A stretch of DNA of 64,000 nt from UBA5614 sp963667535 (GCA_963667535.2 CAXXDU010000002.1:3100001-3164000), one strand, 5' to 3'; positions 36,791-45,854 are shown, counted from the first letter of the stretch. Notes: generated by a model from the sequence alone, not told the origin. Numbers and translations: made by a program.

Positions 36791-37588
36791 ATGCTCTTCG
36801 GAGAATTACATCCTGTAGTTCAGGCTCTGATCGGATCAGGTATGACCTGGTTTGCAACAATGATAGGTGCTGCTACTGTTTTCTTTTTCAAAAAGATTGA
36901 TCGCGTTTTCATGGAAACGATACTTGGCTTTGCAGCAGGAATTATGATAGCTGTGGCTTATTGGTCTCTGCTTGAGCCTTCAATCGGGCTATCAGGCGGA
37001 AAGTGGTATCCACCCTTAATCGGATTTTTATTAGGTGGTGTTTTCCTGCGGTCGATGGACCATTTTATTCCACATCAACATAAGGGAGCAAAGCATACTG
37101 AAGGTAAAAAAACTCCCTGGGGCAAGAATACACTTTTATTTCTCGGAGTTGTTTTACACAACATACCTGAAGGCTTAGCGCTCGGTGTAGGCTTCGGTGC
37201 TGTTGCTGCCGGTTCAGGTCCCGGTACTGCTACTTTGGCAGGCGCAATGGCATTGACAGCCGGACTTTGCATCCAGGATATTCCGGAAAGCGCTGCCTTA
37301 GCTATCCCTTTACACGGCGGAGGATTAAACAGGAAAGAGAGTTTCTTCTGGGGACAGTTTGCCGGTATGACGGAACCTATATTTGCCGTAATAGGTGCCA
37401 GCTTAGCCTTCTTTGCCAAACCTATTATGCCTTATGCTCTGGCTTTTGCTGCCGGTGCTATCATCTATGTTGTTGTTGAAGAGATTATTCCTGATGCTGA
37501 AAGGGATAAACACAATCATTATGCCACTTATGCAGTACTGGTTGGTTTTGCATTTATGATGCTTATGAACCTGCTCTTTGGAGAATAG
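36791..37588 (+). CDS. ZIP family metal transporter
   Basis: A 265-residue inner-membrane protein that probably imports Zn2+ or another divalent metal. The start at 36791 has GGAGG 4 bases upstream; a longer frame from 36740 would add 17 unlikely residues. Seen: about eight hydrophobic segments, a histidine-containing loop ('DHFIPHQHKGAKH'), and the metal-binding TM4 'VVLHNIPEGLALGVGFGA' and TM5 'LCIQDIPESAALAIPLHGGG', characteristic of the GufA/ZupT branch. The HNxPEG signature is intact. It is divergent from efp. Confidence 0.92.
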   Translation: MLFGELHPVVQALIGSGMTWFATMIGAATVFFFKKIDRVFMETILGFAAGIMIAVAYWSLLEPSIGLSGGKWYPPLIGFLLGGVFLRSMDHFIPHQHKGAKHTEGKKTPWGKNTLLFLGVVLHNIPEGLALGVGFGAVAAGSGPGTATLAGAMALTAGLCIQDIPESAALAIPLHGGGLNRKESFFWGQFAGMTEPIFAVIGASLAFFAKPIMPYALAFAAGAIIYVVVEEIIPDAERDKHNHYATYAVLVGFAFMMLMNLLFGE

Positions 37589-37841
37589 TTTGATTCACTA
37601 CTCAAATTTTTACCTATACGCTTGTTCTTATCTAAACAGGATTATTAAAATCTGAACATAGCCTGATGATAACAACTGAGTATAAGCTACACTTTATTAT
37701 GTGCCTAAACCTGAGATTCCTTATCTGATTGCATCTGACTCAGGTTAATCTAAACAGATGATATAATTAACTCTTGACAAAGAATCCATTATCAGGATAC
37801 CTTTCAAATATGATTTTCTTCGTTCTATTAAGGAGGAATGT

Positions 37842-38648
37842 ATGAAAAAAGCACTATTTATTATACTGATTCTGCTGACTGCAATGACTATACTTTTCAC
37901 AAGTTTGAGCTGCAAAAAGAAGGACGAACCAGTTTTACGAGTCGGCACCAATGCCGAGTATCCACCTTTTGAATTTAAGAAAGATAATCAGTTTGCCGGA
38001 GTAGATATGGACCTGGTTAAAGCTCTGGCAGACAAAATGGGTATGAAGTATGAAATCATAGATATGGACTTTGATGCACTCATCCCATCTCTTACTTCCA
38101 ACAAAATTGACCTGGCTATCTCGGCTATTACGATTACAGACGAACGCAAAGGACAGGTTGATTTCTCAACTCCTTACTACATAGCCAATCAGGTAATTAT
38201 CGCTAAAATGGATTCCAAGACCAAGATTACAAAAGTGGAAGACTTGGCTAAATTCACTGTTGGTGCACAAAATGGAACTACCGGACAAATCTTAATCGAA
38301 GATAATCTTGTTACCAAAAAGCTGATGGATAAAAAGAACCTTAGAAAATACAGCACCAATATCGAAGCTATTACAGATATGTTGAATGGCAACATTGACT
38401 TTGTTATTATTGATGACAGCGCTGCTCAGGGCTATAGCAAGCTCAAACCTCTTCAAATGGTCTTTAAGATTGAAACTAAAGAAGAATATGGCATAGCTCT
38501 GCAAAAGAACTCTCCCTACAAAGAGAAAATCAATGCTGCTCTGGACGGTCTGATTAAAGACGGTGAAGTGGTTAATATTTTGGCTAAGAACTTTGAGACC
38601 ACTCCTCCAGCAGCAGAACCTGTAGATAGTTCCAAAGCAGTTAAGTAG
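37842..38648 (+). CDS. Amino acid ABC transporter substrate-binding protein
   Basis: A 268-residue extracytoplasmic binding protein (SBP_bac_3 family). Seen: a hydrophobic signal ending 'FTSLSCKKKDE', where Cys24 may be lipidated (lipobox imperfect), then 'RVGTNAEYPPFEFKKDNQFAGVDMDL', 'SAITITDERKGQVDFSTPYY', 'GAQNGTTGQ'. These are the classical polar amino acid binding signatures. AAGGAGG precedes the ATG. It is the first gene of the transporter cluster; exact amino acid specificity cannot be read from sequence. Confidence 0.93.
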   Translation: MKKALFIILILLTAMTILFTSLSCKKKDEPVLRVGTNAEYPPFEFKKDNQFAGVDMDLVKALADKMGMKYEIIDMDFDALIPSLTSNKIDLAISAITITDERKGQVDFSTPYYIANQVIIAKMDSKTKITKVEDLAKFTVGAQNGTTGQILIEDNLVTKKLMDKKNLRKYSTNIEAITDMLNGNIDFVIIDDSAAQGYSKLKPLQMVFKIETKEEYGIALQKNSPYKEKINAALDGLIKDGEVVNILAKNFETTPPAAEPVDSSKAVK

Positions 38649-38722
38649 CGCCTTTAGCTTAAAGGAACATGAAAACACAGTATACACAGAAGTAACAGAA
38701 CAAACAGAAAAGTAAATACACT

Positions 38723-38782
38723 GATTCCTGTCGCAGTGGAGTCCTTGTTGACACCTAAAAAAGCAATGAGGCATCAGGAATC
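38723..38782. repeat. 8-bp inverted repeat inside the ABC operon
   Basis: GATTCCTG (38723-38730) and CAGGAATC (38775-38782) flank a 44-base loop between the binding-protein gene and the next gene. It could attenuate transcription after the binding protein, a common way to keep that subunit in excess, but it is weak. Confidence 0.3.
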
Positions 38783-38850
38783 CGGGCTGTTTAAGAAAAA
38801 GTAGTTACTTAATTTCATTTTGTCCTCTAAATGATTTAAAAAGGAATAGA

Positions 38851-39549
38851 ATGAGACGACAGAATACCGCATCTTTCTTCACTGTACTTTTATTGCTTTT
38901 CTGCATATTTTCACAAAACCTGATTGCTCAGGAAAAGAAAAAGGAAAAGTGGCCTCCCTTTGGAAGAATCGGACTCAACTATACTTATGAGGCAAATACC
39001 ACCCAACAGTTTAATCTTTGTTCTATGGGTTTTCCCCTGACAGAAAGATTGATTGTTGAAGCGCCGTTGCTGGGAATATCGCATATTATCGATGATCCTT
39101 ATAATGCGGGAAAAAACTATTCATTTGTACCCTTGGCGATTCCGCTATTGATAATGGCAACAGTTGTGGATACCGTTAATGCAAATCATAAATTAATCGA
39201 AGCTATTGATACAGGTTTGGCTGGATTGCATTGTGCTATGAACTCAACCATATTTTATACAGTTACAGGGAAACTGGAAAACGCTAAGAAAAGCAATTCT
39301 AACTACGTCATTATTTCCCCCTTTATTAAGAATGAGACTGATTGGTTTATTGTGCGTGATACAGACTGGTTGCAAATTTCACCCGGTGCAGGTATCAGGG
39401 TTTACGTCGGCAAATCAGCAGGATTAAACTTTTCTTCCGGATATCAGAGGTCTTTTCAGACAGACTTCAAAGGACATTGGAAAAAGAAGGATATGCTGTT
39501 TTTTAATATCGGATTCGATGTTGATTTCGATACCGGGATGAGTGTATAA
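38851..39549 (+). CDS. Secreted protein of unknown function within the ABC operon
   Basis: 232 residues; family not recognised. Seen: a signal peptide (residues about 1-27, ending 'QNLIAQE'), a short basic stretch, alternating hydrophobic strands such as 'RIGLNYTYEANTTQQFNL' and 'GAGIRVYVGKSAGLNFSSGYQRSF', and the aromatic-rich 'LFFNIGFDVDFDTGMSV'. This pattern fits a small outer-membrane beta-barrel. It lies between the binding-protein gene and the first permease gene, 26 bases from the latter. It could be an outer-membrane entry channel for the same solute (inference). Confidence 0.75.
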   Translation: MRRQNTASFFTVLLLLFCIFSQNLIAQEKKKEKWPPFGRIGLNYTYEANTTQQFNLCSMGFPLTERLIVEAPLLGISHIIDDPYNAGKNYSFVPLAIPLLIMATVVDTVNANHKLIEAIDTGLAGLHCAMNSTIFYTVTGKLENAKKSNSNYVIISPFIKNETDWFIVRDTDWLQISPGAGIRVYVGKSAGLNFSSGYQRSFQTDFKGHWKKKDMLFFNIGFDVDFDTGMSV

Positions 39550-39575
39550 AAATAACTACAAATTGAAGGAGCATT

Positions 39576-40250
39576 ATGTTTGACTCCATTATTTACATTC
39601 TGACCAATATTCCACTTTTGCTCAAAGGCGTGGTAATTGCTGTGGAAATCACGGTTTGTTCCATCGCTTTGGGTATGGTGCTTGGTATATTGGTGGCATT
39701 TCTCAAAATCTATGGCTCCAAGCCAACGAAGAAAGTGGTGGGAATCTATGAATGGATTTTCAGAGGAATACCACAACTGGTTTTATTGTTTATTGTCTAC
39801 TTCGGACTGCCGACTATTGGTTTAAACTTTGGTCCCTTCCTGTCGGTGGTCATAGGTTTAGGTTTGTGTTCATCTGCTTATCAGGCTCAGATATACCGTG
39901 GAGCAATCCTCTCCATTGGCAGTGAACAGATGGAAGCAGGACTCTCGCTTGGAATGTCCAAGTTTCAGACCTTGTTCTTCATCATCCTGCCTCAGGCTGT
40001 GAGGTTATCTCTGCCTGGTTTTACCAATGAATTTACCATTGTACTCAAAGATTCACCCCTGGCGTATGCAGTCGGAATTGCTGAAATCCTGAAGTATGGC
40101 AGGGACCTGATCGTGACATCCTTTAAACCGTTTGAGATATATTTTGCCTGTGCAATCATCTATTTTGTGCTGTTTCAGGCTTTTTATTACTTGTTTAAGT
40201 ACATAGCCGGCAAATTTGAAGTACCCGGCTTCCTAATCACCGGACAATAG
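39576..40250 (+). CDS. Amino acid ABC transporter permease (first)
   Basis: 224 residues of the HisM/GlnP family. It has several membrane segments, the BPD-transport motif 'EQMEAGLSLGMSKFQTLFFIILPQAVRLSLPG', and 'RGIPQLVLLFIVYFGLP'. It is 26 bases after the secreted protein gene, with GAAGGAG before the ATG. It likely pairs with the second permease in a heterodimer. Confidence 0.95.
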   Translation: MFDSIIYILTNIPLLLKGVVIAVEITVCSIALGMVLGILVAFLKIYGSKPTKKVVGIYEWIFRGIPQLVLLFIVYFGLPTIGLNFGPFLSVVIGLGLCSSAYQAQIYRGAILSIGSEQMEAGLSLGMSKFQTLFFIILPQAVRLSLPGFTNEFTIVLKDSPLAYAVGIAEILKYGRDLIVTSFKPFEIYFACAIIYFVLFQAFYYLFKYIAGKFEVPGFLITGQ

Positions 40251-40282
40251 TCGTAGGGACATGACTATCGCATGTCCGAAAA
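40251..40282 (+). repeat. Dispersed hairpin repeat, family A, copy 4 (within an operon)
   Basis: GTAGGGACATGACTATCGCATGTCCGAAAAGG sits exactly between the permease stop and the ATPase start. The inner part differs from other copies but still pairs (GGACATG with CATGTCC). The AAGGAG that follows is the ATPase ribosome binding site. Confidence 0.75.
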
Positions 40283-40291
40283 GGAGAATAA

Positions 40292-41041
40292 ATGCCGTTA
40301 GTAAAAGTAGAAAACATAAAAAAGAGTTTTGGCAAGAATACAGTTTTGGATGGAGTCTCCTTCACTATTGAAAAGGGAGAAGTAAAAGTTATCATCGGAC
40401 CCAGTGGTACAGGTAAATCCACCTTGCTCAGATGTATAAATATGCTGGCTCCACCTGATAGTGGCAAAATCTGGCTGGAAGAAACGGAACTAACCAATCC
40501 CAAGACCAATATTCATCAGATAAGGCAGAAAATCGGTATGGTGTTTCAGCACTTTGCCCTGTTTAAACACCTCAAAGCCATAGATAATGTAGCTCTGGGA
40601 TTAGTCAAAGTCAAAGGCATGAACCGCAGTGATGCTTATGTCAAAGCCATGCGTGATTTGGAAAAAGTGGGCTTAGCTGAACATTCGGACAAATATCCCG
40701 CTCAGTTATCCGGCGGACAGCAGCAAAGAGTCGGTATTGCCCGTGCTTTGGCGATGGACCCTCTGCTGATGCTGTTTGATGAACCCACCTCAGCCCTCGA
40801 CCCTGAACTGATTGGCGAAGTGCTGCAAGTGATGCAAAACCTTGCCAAGGAAGGTATGACGATGATCTGTGTAACGCATGAAATGGGCTTTGCCAAATCC
40901 GTTGCCAATGAAATCATCTTTATGGAACATGGTCATATCCTGGAAGCAAGCGCTCCTCAAAAGATGTTTTCCAATCCTGAAAACGAACGCACCCGCAGCT
41001 TTTTGCATAAGATTGCAGAGCTATATGGGGAGTCGCTATGA
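40292..41041 (+). CDS. Amino acid ABC transporter ATP-binding protein
   Basis: 249 residues of the GlnQ/HisP family. Seen: Walker A 'GPSGTGKSTLL', Q-loop 'GMVFQHFALFKHL', signature 'LSGGQQQRVGIARAL', Walker B 'LMLFDEPTSALDPE' and switch His 'CVTHEMGFAK'. It powers uptake at the inner membrane. Its last codons overlap the second permease's ATG by 4 bases. Confidence 0.97.
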   Translation: MPLVKVENIKKSFGKNTVLDGVSFTIEKGEVKVIIGPSGTGKSTLLRCINMLAPPDSGKIWLEETELTNPKTNIHQIRQKIGMVFQHFALFKHLKAIDNVALGLVKVKGMNRSDAYVKAMRDLEKVGLAEHSDKYPAQLSGGQQQRVGIARALAMDPLLMLFDEPTSALDPELIGEVLQVMQNLAKEGMTMICVTHEMGFAKSVANEIIFMEHGHILEASAPQKMFSNPENERTRSFLHKIAELYGESL

Positions 41042-41712
41042 GCTTTTTCACGGCTTTATACAAATACCTGCCTGACTTCGGACATGGCTTGTGGCTGACT
41101 ATTCTACTCACCCTGATTGCAGCGATTCTGGGATTTATTGCTTCTGTGCCTTTGGTATTAGGAGTCTTATACGGCAATAAATTCTTCAAGATTCTCTCTA
41201 AGACATTTATAACCATCGTGCGCGGAACACCCCTGCTTGTGCAGCTCTTCTTTATCTATTACGGCTTACCTGCGTTAGGATGGAGAATTGAGCCTTTCAC
41301 AGCAGCTTTAATAGGCTTTATCCTAAACTCCGCTGCATATCAGGCAGAATACCTCAAGGGCGGCTTCATGGCTATCACGACAGAGCAAATGGAAGCTGCT
41401 TATAGTATCGGTTTGACCAAGTGGCAGGCAATCAGGGAAATCATCTTTCCACAGGCATTCCGCTTTGCCATTCCGGCTCTGTCCAATGAAATCATCTATC
41501 TGGTCAAATATACGTCGGTTGCCTATATTATCCAGGTCCCTGAGCTATTATCACAGGCGAAGTTCTTTGCCTCTGATACCTATTTTTCCCTGCAGATTTA
41601 TTTCACCATTGGAGTCGTCTATCTGATTTTAATCTGGATAGTCTCCAGGCTGGCTGACTCTCTGGAAAAAAAGCTGTATATTCCGGGCTTTGATATATCG
41701 CATTTGAAGTAA
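41038..41712 (+). CDS. Amino acid ABC transporter permease (second)
   Basis: 224 residues, homologous to the first permease: 'IVRGTPLLVQLFFIYYGLP' and 'EQMEAAYSIGLTKWQAIREIIFPQAFRFAIPA'. The start overlaps the ATPase stop (ATGA). It completes a set of binding protein, two permeases and one ATPase. Confidence 0.96.
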   Translation: MSFFTALYKYLPDFGHGLWLTILLTLIAAILGFIASVPLVLGVLYGNKFFKILSKTFITIVRGTPLLVQLFFIYYGLPALGWRIEPFTAALIGFILNSAAYQAEYLKGGFMAITTEQMEAAYSIGLTKWQAIREIIFPQAFRFAIPALSNEIIYLVKYTSVAYIIQVPELLSQAKFFASDTYFSLQIYFTIGVVYLILIWIVSRLADSLEKKLYIPGFDISHLK

Positions 41713-41741
41713 AGTAGGGACATGCCTTGCGCTTGTCCTAA
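41713..41741 (+). repeat. Dispersed hairpin repeat, family A, copy 5
   Basis: GTAGGGACATGCCTTGCGCTTGTCCTAAAA directly after the second permease gene; identical core to the copy at 20781. Confidence 0.75.
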
Positions 41742-42248
41742 AAGTAGTGTAGCATAGATTAGTAATCTGTTGCTTTCCGGCATTGGCAATGGCGGCAATA
41801 TCCAGTCGGGAATGCTATTCCCGACATACAACAGGATGCTATCCTATGCTGATATAGAATATTATATAATATTTAATCTAATATCTCATTCCGTATCGTT
41901 TGGATAAGCGGATTTGACGCGGAGGGTACCGGAGCGTCAAATCCGCTTATCCAAACAAAAATCTTTAAGGTTATTCTTTTGGTTATCTCTTTCTCTATCG
42001 TCTGACTTCCCGATCACTGCTGATATGCTGGATTACCCATTATGGTATCCTACTCTTGCCTCATACTATCTGAGAAGATACTCGCCGGTGTGTTATTATT
42101 AAGCTACATAACGAGGTCTTTCTTTCAAGCCTCTAAACATAGGAACTACATCATCCGGCGAGATGACTATATTTTTTCACCTCTTATTACTTTGTCTATC
42201 TTTTTTTTGACGGTTATTCGCAATGTAATGCCTTACTTGCCGGTCTGA
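41742..42248. other. Intergenic region with structured repeats, ahead of the IS110 element
   Basis: No gene. AGCATAG (41751-41757) and CTATGCT (41844-41850) bracket a 9-bp hairpin GTCGGGAAT-GCT-ATTCCCGAC (41805-41825). A perfect 23-bp inverted repeat follows at 41898-41956. The rest, to 42248, is probably the transposase-proximal end of the insertion sequence, but I could not fix its boundary. Confidence 0.55.
41898..41956. repeat. Perfect 23-bp inverted repeat
   Basis: Arms 41898-41920 and 41934-41956 (core GGATAAGCGGATTTGACGC) are exact complements around a 13-base loop. Confidence 0.85.
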
Positions 42249-43505
42249 TTATGCCCCGGCATAATACTTACGACGCTCTACATCATACTCAACATCATAT
42301 TTAACCATTGAGTACATCATCTCAAGCAATTTACGACACATTCCCACAATAGTCTTTACCTTGTTTGAATTGCGTTCGTTCACTTGATACCAATATACTT
42401 GTGACAAGATTGGATTATTGCTTATCATTTCGACACATAGTAAGTATAATAGATTTCTTAAGCGTGGTCTGCCTACTTTAGATATGTGGTATCTGCCCAT
42501 ATAGCGACCTGATTGATAATTGGTCAGATTAAGACCAGACAGCTTGATTAACTCTCTGGCATGATTATAATGCCTTATATCTCCTGTCTCTGCCAAAATC
42601 AAACCAACCGATAGTTTACTCAACCCAGGGATACTACAAAGTAACCCGCCATATGGAATGCGATCTACGCATTCTCGTATCTTACCATCTGTCTCTTTCT
42701 TTTGCTCTAATTTTAACCGTATATCAGCACCCAATGAACGCAGTATCTCTCTTACACTGCCTGTGCCCTTGGTTATGCCGATACTGTTAGCAGATGCCGC
42801 ATATATGCTTTCTAGCTTGACCGGTCTTAAGCTATGACGACTCTTCTCTTTCATTATGCTATAATATTCCGCATAATCAAGTTGAGAGATGTCACCGGGT
42901 AAGGGAAAACTTTCCAAGGTATATAACAATGTCTTGCTGTTTAAACTCGCATAACTGGTTAGTTCCGGAAAATACTCAGCATAATACGACTCTACATAAT
43001 TGTACAGCCTGTTCAACTGCTCTGTTAGAGACAAGTAATACTTAGAAAGATTCCTTAACTCAGCATATACCCCATCCGGTATTCTGTGGCTGATACTCTT
43101 GTCCAGGCGCATTAGGGTAACTATAATCTTAGGGTCTTTCTGATCGCTTTTACCAGGTGCATTATCTTCAACGTCTTTCATCCGCTTTGTATGCATGGGA
43201 TTGATTGTCTTAACCTGATAACCACAATTAGTTAAATAATGCAATAGAGGAGTACCGTATGAGCCGGTAGGCTCTAAGCCAAAGATTATCCTGTTAAGTT
43301 GCCAGACTTGTTTTTGCTTCTCGGCTTCACCTATCAAGCGTTGATAACCACTTAAATCATTGTTGATATAAAAAGGCTTCCTATCTCGTGTATTACTGGC
43401 ATCTGTCATGTAAACCCATTGCCGGTGTTTACCGATATCAATCCCCACCAACATACATTCGGGATTGATGCTATCTATCCCACCTTTTCTTTTAATATTC
43501 TTCAT
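42249..43505 (-). mobile_element. IS110-family transposase
   Basis: A 418-residue DEDD transposase (recombinase) of the IS110 group. Seen: RuvC-like N-domain with Asp in 'MLVGIDIGKHRQW', Glu in 'FGLEPTGSYGTPLL', Asp pair in 'SDQKDPKIIVTLMR', and a C-terminal Transposase_20 domain 'IPGLSKLSVGLILAETGDI' with 'YQSGRYMGRYHISKVGRPRLRN', which contains the serine now known to act in these enzymes. GGGAGG precedes the ATG, and the frame is intact, so the element may be active. IS110 elements lack inverted termini and use a bridge RNA from a non-coding end; I could not delimit it. About 110 bases separate it from the next gene. Confidence 0.92.
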
Positions 43506-43615
43506 CCGAACCTCCCTGGTTGCTTTTTTCTATACCAACTTGAAAGGTCGAATTGTAAATCCTCAATCTAGAGGTTTAATATAGCAAGCTACAAAATTAT
43601 ATAAAGAAGGTCGCA

Positions 43616-44188
43616 TTGTCAGCATTATTACCTCTTGAACTCGAACTCAAGACCATCAAAGATATTAATGATATAACATCAGAAGAGTGCAATTATACCA
43701 AATGTACATTTACCGGCTGTAATCTGTCTGACATGAAGTTCAGTGGTATTATGGATAGCTGTGTCTTTAATGAATGTAATCTTTCACTTACTTCCTTCCA
43801 GCATGCCAAGCTGCAGGGAGTAAACTTTACCGCGTGTAAACTGGTGGGAGTGGACTTTACTTTAGTAAGTAAACTGGGATTAGTCATAAACTTCAAAGAA
43901 TGCCTGCTGCGTAGCTGCAACTTCAATTTCCTAACGCTCAGAAAATCCATTTTCTCAAGTTGCGATATTATCGAGACTGATTTTATCGGCACCAACCTGA
44001 TGGAAAGCAACTTCACAGGCACTAACTTTCGCTCTGTCACTTTCCATGAAACCAATCTGACCAAAGCTAATTTCACGGATGCCCATAATTATGCTATTAA
44101 TCCCCTTACCAATCAAATCAAAGGAGCAATCTTTAATCTGCCTGATGCAGTGGCTCTGCTGGAATGCATGGGGATAAAGTTGCAATGA
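43616..44188 (+). CDS. Pentapeptide repeat protein
   Basis: 190 residues starting at TTG, with AAGAAGG upstream. Nearly the whole chain is A(D/N)LXX-type pentapeptides ('CNLSDMKFSG', 'CNLSLTSFQH', 'TNLMESNFTG', 'TNLTKANFTD'), which fold into a right-handed quadrilateral beta-helix. Cysteine is frequent at the central position. Known family members include the Qnr/MfpA gyrase mimics (McbG-like), and this size is close to those, but many pentapeptide proteins have no known role. It lies immediately beyond the IS110 element, so it may be cargo or a neighbour. Confidence 0.85.
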   Translation: MSALLPLELELKTIKDINDITSEECNYTKCTFTGCNLSDMKFSGIMDSCVFNECNLSLTSFQHAKLQGVNFTACKLVGVDFTLVSKLGLVINFKECLLRSCNFNFLTLRKSIFSSCDIIETDFIGTNLMESNFTGTNFRSVTFHETNLTKANFTDAHNYAINPLTNQIKGAIFNLPDAVALLECMGIKLQ

Positions 44189-44213
44189 AGTAATAGAGAG
44201 CGATATATAGATG

Positions 44214-44328
44214 CGTTTGGTCAAGCGAGGCGCTTAACCTACGATAATACCCCGATATCTATAAAGAGATTTATTATTTAGATATGTAAACTAAAGCAAG
44301 TAGGATAAGCGCCTCGCTTGTCCAAACG
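44214..44328. repeat. Inverted pair of family C repeats
   Basis: The 29-base arms 44214-44242 and 44300-44328 (form GTAGGATAAGCGCCTCGCTTGTCCAAACG) are complementary with two mismatches and 57 bases apart. Each arm contains its own small stem AAGCG-CCT-CGCTT. Confidence 0.75.
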
Positions 44329-44535
44329 TAACTTAGCAAAGACACCAAAAGCACCAGCATTTATCCCTTTCTCTAATCTTCAAGTAATCATTCTTACTAC
44401 TATCTTAGTAGTTGCCTGTTAGATGCTTAATGATTTCATTAAACATCTACTCAGAGAGTATTCATTTATAAGCAGTTACGATTTCTTGAAGATTACTTGT
44501 GCTTCCATCTGATTTATTAATGGTAAGTTATAATT

Positions 44536-44678
44536 GAAAGAGCAATGCTCTTTCTCTGCCCTTAGGCTGGGTTCGTCTGCCTCTTATATGCCACCCGTAC
44601 AATGCCTATACAACCGAATAGGAGAGAAGTAGGTGGTTTAACTTTTGTAAACGAGACTACCCTAAGGAGAGAGAAAGA
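44536..44678. other. Possible structured RNA or small terminal-repeat element
   Basis: Long outer arms TCTTTCTCTGCCCTTAGG (44549-44566) and CCTAAGGAGAGAGAAAGA (44661-44678) pair with two mismatches. Inside them CCACC (44591-44595) pairs with GGTGG (44632-44636) and CCTAT (44605-44609) with ATAGG (44618-44622). A separate hairpin GAAAGAGC-AAT-GCTCTTTC (44536-44554) competes with the outer arm. No open frame is present. Confidence 0.4.
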
Positions 44679-44688
44679 TTAATTTTAA

Positions 44689-44712
44689 GATACCCGCATT
44701 CGCAGGTATGAT
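44689..44712. repeat. Family D hairpin element, copy 1
   Basis: GATACCCGCATTCGCAGGTATGATGA: ATACC pairs with GGTAT. Same form as the copy at 47111. Confidence 0.7.
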
Positions 44713-44826
44713 GAATTGATTCTATGGTGGGAGTTGTATGTAGTTCTGTCTTCAGGCAGGTTTGTTATCTTAATAATGATGCGCCTATATTGCAAAGCCG
44801 CCGGCGGTACTACATATTTGTGTTAA

Positions 44827-44851
44827 GATTCCCGCTTTCACAGGAATGATG
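44827..44851. repeat. Family D hairpin element, copy 2
   Basis: GATTCCCGCTTTCACAGGAATGATGA: ATTCC pairs with GGAAT. Confidence 0.7.
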
Positions 44852-44903
44852 ACTTGGTTATTCTTCATAATTGAAAAGGACAGGTCATTGCCCTGCCCTG
44901 GCT

Positions 44904-45854
44904 TTAATCTTTATAATCAGGGTTCGAGATAGAAATGTAATACTCGGAAAACTGTTGAACAGTTTTGCCATCAATATCAAAGCAACTACCCGGACAGCCT
45001 TTAACCTTATAACCATATACAGCTATGTCGAGTGTATATCCACACCACTCCTCATTTATCATAACAGTAAAATGCCCTGTAACAGGGAATTGTGAATATG
45101 TGAAGGTTGCACCATCTTTTATATCTGATTTAACCGTTTTTAGTTGGGAGTTTCTTGATACATTAGTAAAGTACTTACTGGAAAGGGAGTAAGTTCTTTG
45201 CTTATCATACTTGGAAGCGTAACTCGGATTGATAGAAAATGTATAGTTAATTTGAACTTCAGAGCCTGCTTTGAAGTTTCCATTCAGTGGAATAACTTTA
45301 TAGTTAAATTCCATCGGGCATTCAGAATTTTCATAATTGCCCATCTCTCCTTCTGTCATAAACAATTCGGATTCCTGTTGAATATATGTTCCATCTACTG
45401 CAAAGGAAAAATCCGGACAACCTTCAACCTTATAACCTTTCACTGTTATACTAAGTAATACCACAGGTCCCTCAACGACCTTAACGGTAAGATGCCTTGT
45501 AATGGGAAATTGAGAATAAGTAAATGTGTCTCCGTTTTTCATATCTGATTTTACTGGTATCAGACTACCACTTTTTTTATCGGTAGTAAAGAACTCGCTT
45601 GAAAAGCCATATGTTCTTTGCTTATCATATATAGTGGCTAACTCTGGATTTATTGAAATTGTATAGGTAAAAACTGCTTCAGACCCAAACTTGTCTCCAT
45701 TGGGCCAGGTTACTTTGTAATCGATATTCAGCGGACATTCATTTATCAATCTCCCCTCATCTCCAAATAGGTAGAGGACAGTTGATAACATGAAGGTCAT
45801 AAGGGCTATTCTGATAATTCCCTGACATTTGAATCCGGACAATATTCCTTTCAT
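44904..45854 (-). CDS. Secreted protein with internal duplication
   Basis: 316 residues; family not recognised. Seen: a hydrophobic signal segment (about 13-32) and then two similar halves of about 130 residues. Each half runs 'ECPL/M...Y.V', 'YTISINP / YTFSINP', 'YDKQRTY', 'FFTT / YFTN', 'VKSDMKNGDTFTYSQFPIT / VKSDIKDGATFTYSQFPVT', 'GYKVEGCP / GYKVKGCP'. Each half has matched cysteines. GAGGGAG precedes the ATG. The beta-sandwich-like pattern suggests a surface or periplasmic adhesive domain pair, but the role is unknown. Confidence 0.8.
   Translation of the reverse strand: MKGILSGFKCQGIIRIALMTFMLSTVLYLFGDEGRLINECPLNIDYKVTWPNGDKFGSEAVFTYTISINPELATIYDKQRTYGFSSEFFTTDKKSGSLIPVKSDMKNGDTFTYSQFPITRHLTVKVVEGPVVLLSITVKGYKVEGCPDFSFAVDGTYIQQESELFMTEGEMGNYENSECPMEFNYKVIPLNGNFKAGSEVQINYTFSINPSYASKYDKQRTYSLSSKYFTNVSRNSQLKTVKSDIKDGATFTYSQFPVTGHFTVMINEEWCGYTLDIAVYGYKVKGCPGSCFDIDGKTVQQFSEYYISISNPDYKD

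Larger units (their letters stand above)
44189..44903. other. Repeat-rich intergenic region
   Basis: About 715 bases without a gene. It contains an inverted pair of family C repeats (44214-44242 and 44300-44328), a nested stem structure (44536-44678) and two ATTCC/GGAAT-type elements (44689-44712, 44827-44851). A weak hairpin (about 44875-44897) lies after the next minus-strand gene. Confidence 0.65.
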
